A stretch of DNA of 5,322 nucleotides from Oxalobacteraceae bacterium (GTDB lineage Bacteria > Pseudomonadota > Gammaproteobacteria > Burkholderiales > Burkholderiaceae_D), in the NCBI GenBank assembly GCA_947446335.1, contig CANFGA010000259.1, positions 1 through 5,322 on the forward strand, written 5' to 3'. Shown here one piece after another: positions 4,898 to 5,322 of this stretch. Made by a program: the position numbers and the translations under genes. Each line of letters opens with the position of its first letter. Positions within the stretch are counted from its first letter, which is position 1. The notes under the pieces were generated by a model, which was given only the letters and a program-made list of their open reading frames with translations, was not told the DNA's origin and did no database searches.

Positions 4898-5322
4898 ATG
4901 TACATCTCTGTTTTTCGCACTGCAGTCTTGTTGTCTGCCATGGTTGCCTGCATGCCGACGCTGGCGGCGACGCCGGCCGAAGAAACGATGTTCAACGCGC
5001 CCATGCCGCATCGCTTGCTCGGTGGCCATGGCGCCAAGGTTCATCTGGCGCGCCTGCAAGGCTACTTGTTTGGCGTACAACATAACGCCGACCGCTTGCT
5101 GCAACTGAAAGCGATGAGGGCTGAATGTGACTACCCGGGACGCACGCTGCCAGTACGGGCGATCGACGCGTGGCCCGACTTCATACACAGCCACCGCACC
5201 GATACCTATCTCTCGGCCAACCGCTCGATCACCTATTACCAGTCGGTGCTCTATCACATCGATGTACGCGATTGCGGTCTTTTTGAGCTTGTTGTATCGA
5301 CAGCGGTGCTGATATCGGCCCA
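4898..5322 (+). CDS. Exported protein of unknown function, cut off by right window edge
   Basis: An open frame of 141 codons running off the window with no stop. It starts 18 bases after the TadG-like stop, with AAGG (4889-4892) five bases before the ATG. Residues 1-24 form a signal peptide: Arg7, a hydrophobic core at 9-17, then MPTLAA. Cleavage could be by signal peptidase I near Ala23/Ala24, or Cys18 in MVAC could be a marginal lipoprotein site. The mature part has Cys77 and Cys126, a possible disulfide pair, plus aromatic and His-rich segments (AWPDFIHSHRTDTYL, 91-105) and a hydrophobic stretch at 128-139. I recognise no domain. Its position makes it likely to be made with the pilin-like and TadG-like proteins and to act in the envelope. 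Confidence 0.72.
   Translation, partial: MYISVFRTAVLLSAMVACMPTLAATPAEETMFNAPMPHRLLGGHGAKVHLARLQGYLFGVQHNADRLLQLKAMRAECDYPGRTLPVRAIDAWPDFIHSHRTDTYLSANRSITYYQSVLYHIDVRDCGLFELVVSTAVLISA

Noticed and set aside
3560..5257. 565-codon open frame on the minus strand, antisense to the TadG-like gene
   Set aside because: It runs antisense across the TadG-like gene and into the next one, its product is low-complexity Arg/Gly/Ala-rich with no motif, and long antisense frames are expected in GC-rich coding DNA. The plus-strand frames show signal or membrane segments, family motifs and sensible spacing.

Overview
The window is a GC-rich bacterial chromosomal segment. Its best-preserved marker is an OmpR-type response regulator with very close similarity to the gammaproteobacterial/betaproteobacterial OmpR core. 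Together with the ArfB rescue factor, the CaiB-type enzyme and the Flp/TadG-like genes, this suggests a betaproteobacterium, probably Burkholderiales and perhaps Oxalobacteraceae. That placement is a judgement from recalled protein similarity, not a search result. I see no tRNA, rRNA, insertion sequence, phage gene or CRISPR array.

Layout, left to right. (1) Positions 1-623, minus strand: ompR, with its C-terminus cut off by the window edge. (2) Positions 633-1021: a roughly 390-base intergenic region. It holds a phased array of TTAC repeats that looks like an OmpR-family operator, candidate divergent promoters, and a long leader with an inverted repeat ahead of the next gene. (3) Positions 1022-1375, plus strand: a small secreted, Arg/Gln-rich protein of unknown function. 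(4) Converging on it from the right, minus strand: arfB (1390-1791), preceded by a CoA-transferase family III protein (1820-2920) with the alpha-methylacyl-CoA racemase catalytic triad. These two probably share one transcript, driven from a promoter near 2975-3003. (5) Divergent from these, plus strand: a short Flp/TadE-like pilin (3184-3447), a TadG-like membrane-anchored protein (3455-4879) and a secreted or lipoprotein gene of unknown function that runs off the right edge (from 4898). The tight spacing (7 and 18 bases) points to one operon.

How the genes may work together. The left divergent region looks like a regulatory unit in which OmpR controls itself and possibly the small secreted protein. 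The right operon looks like a cell-envelope module: a processed pilin-like subunit, a larger anchored partner with a long extracytoplasmic domain, and an exported protein. The Tad secretion motor, prepilin peptidase and secretin are not in the window, so whether this is a full Tad locus or an orphan set cannot be settled here. Nothing is demonstrably a new system; the envelope operon and the phased operator are the parts most worth a second look.
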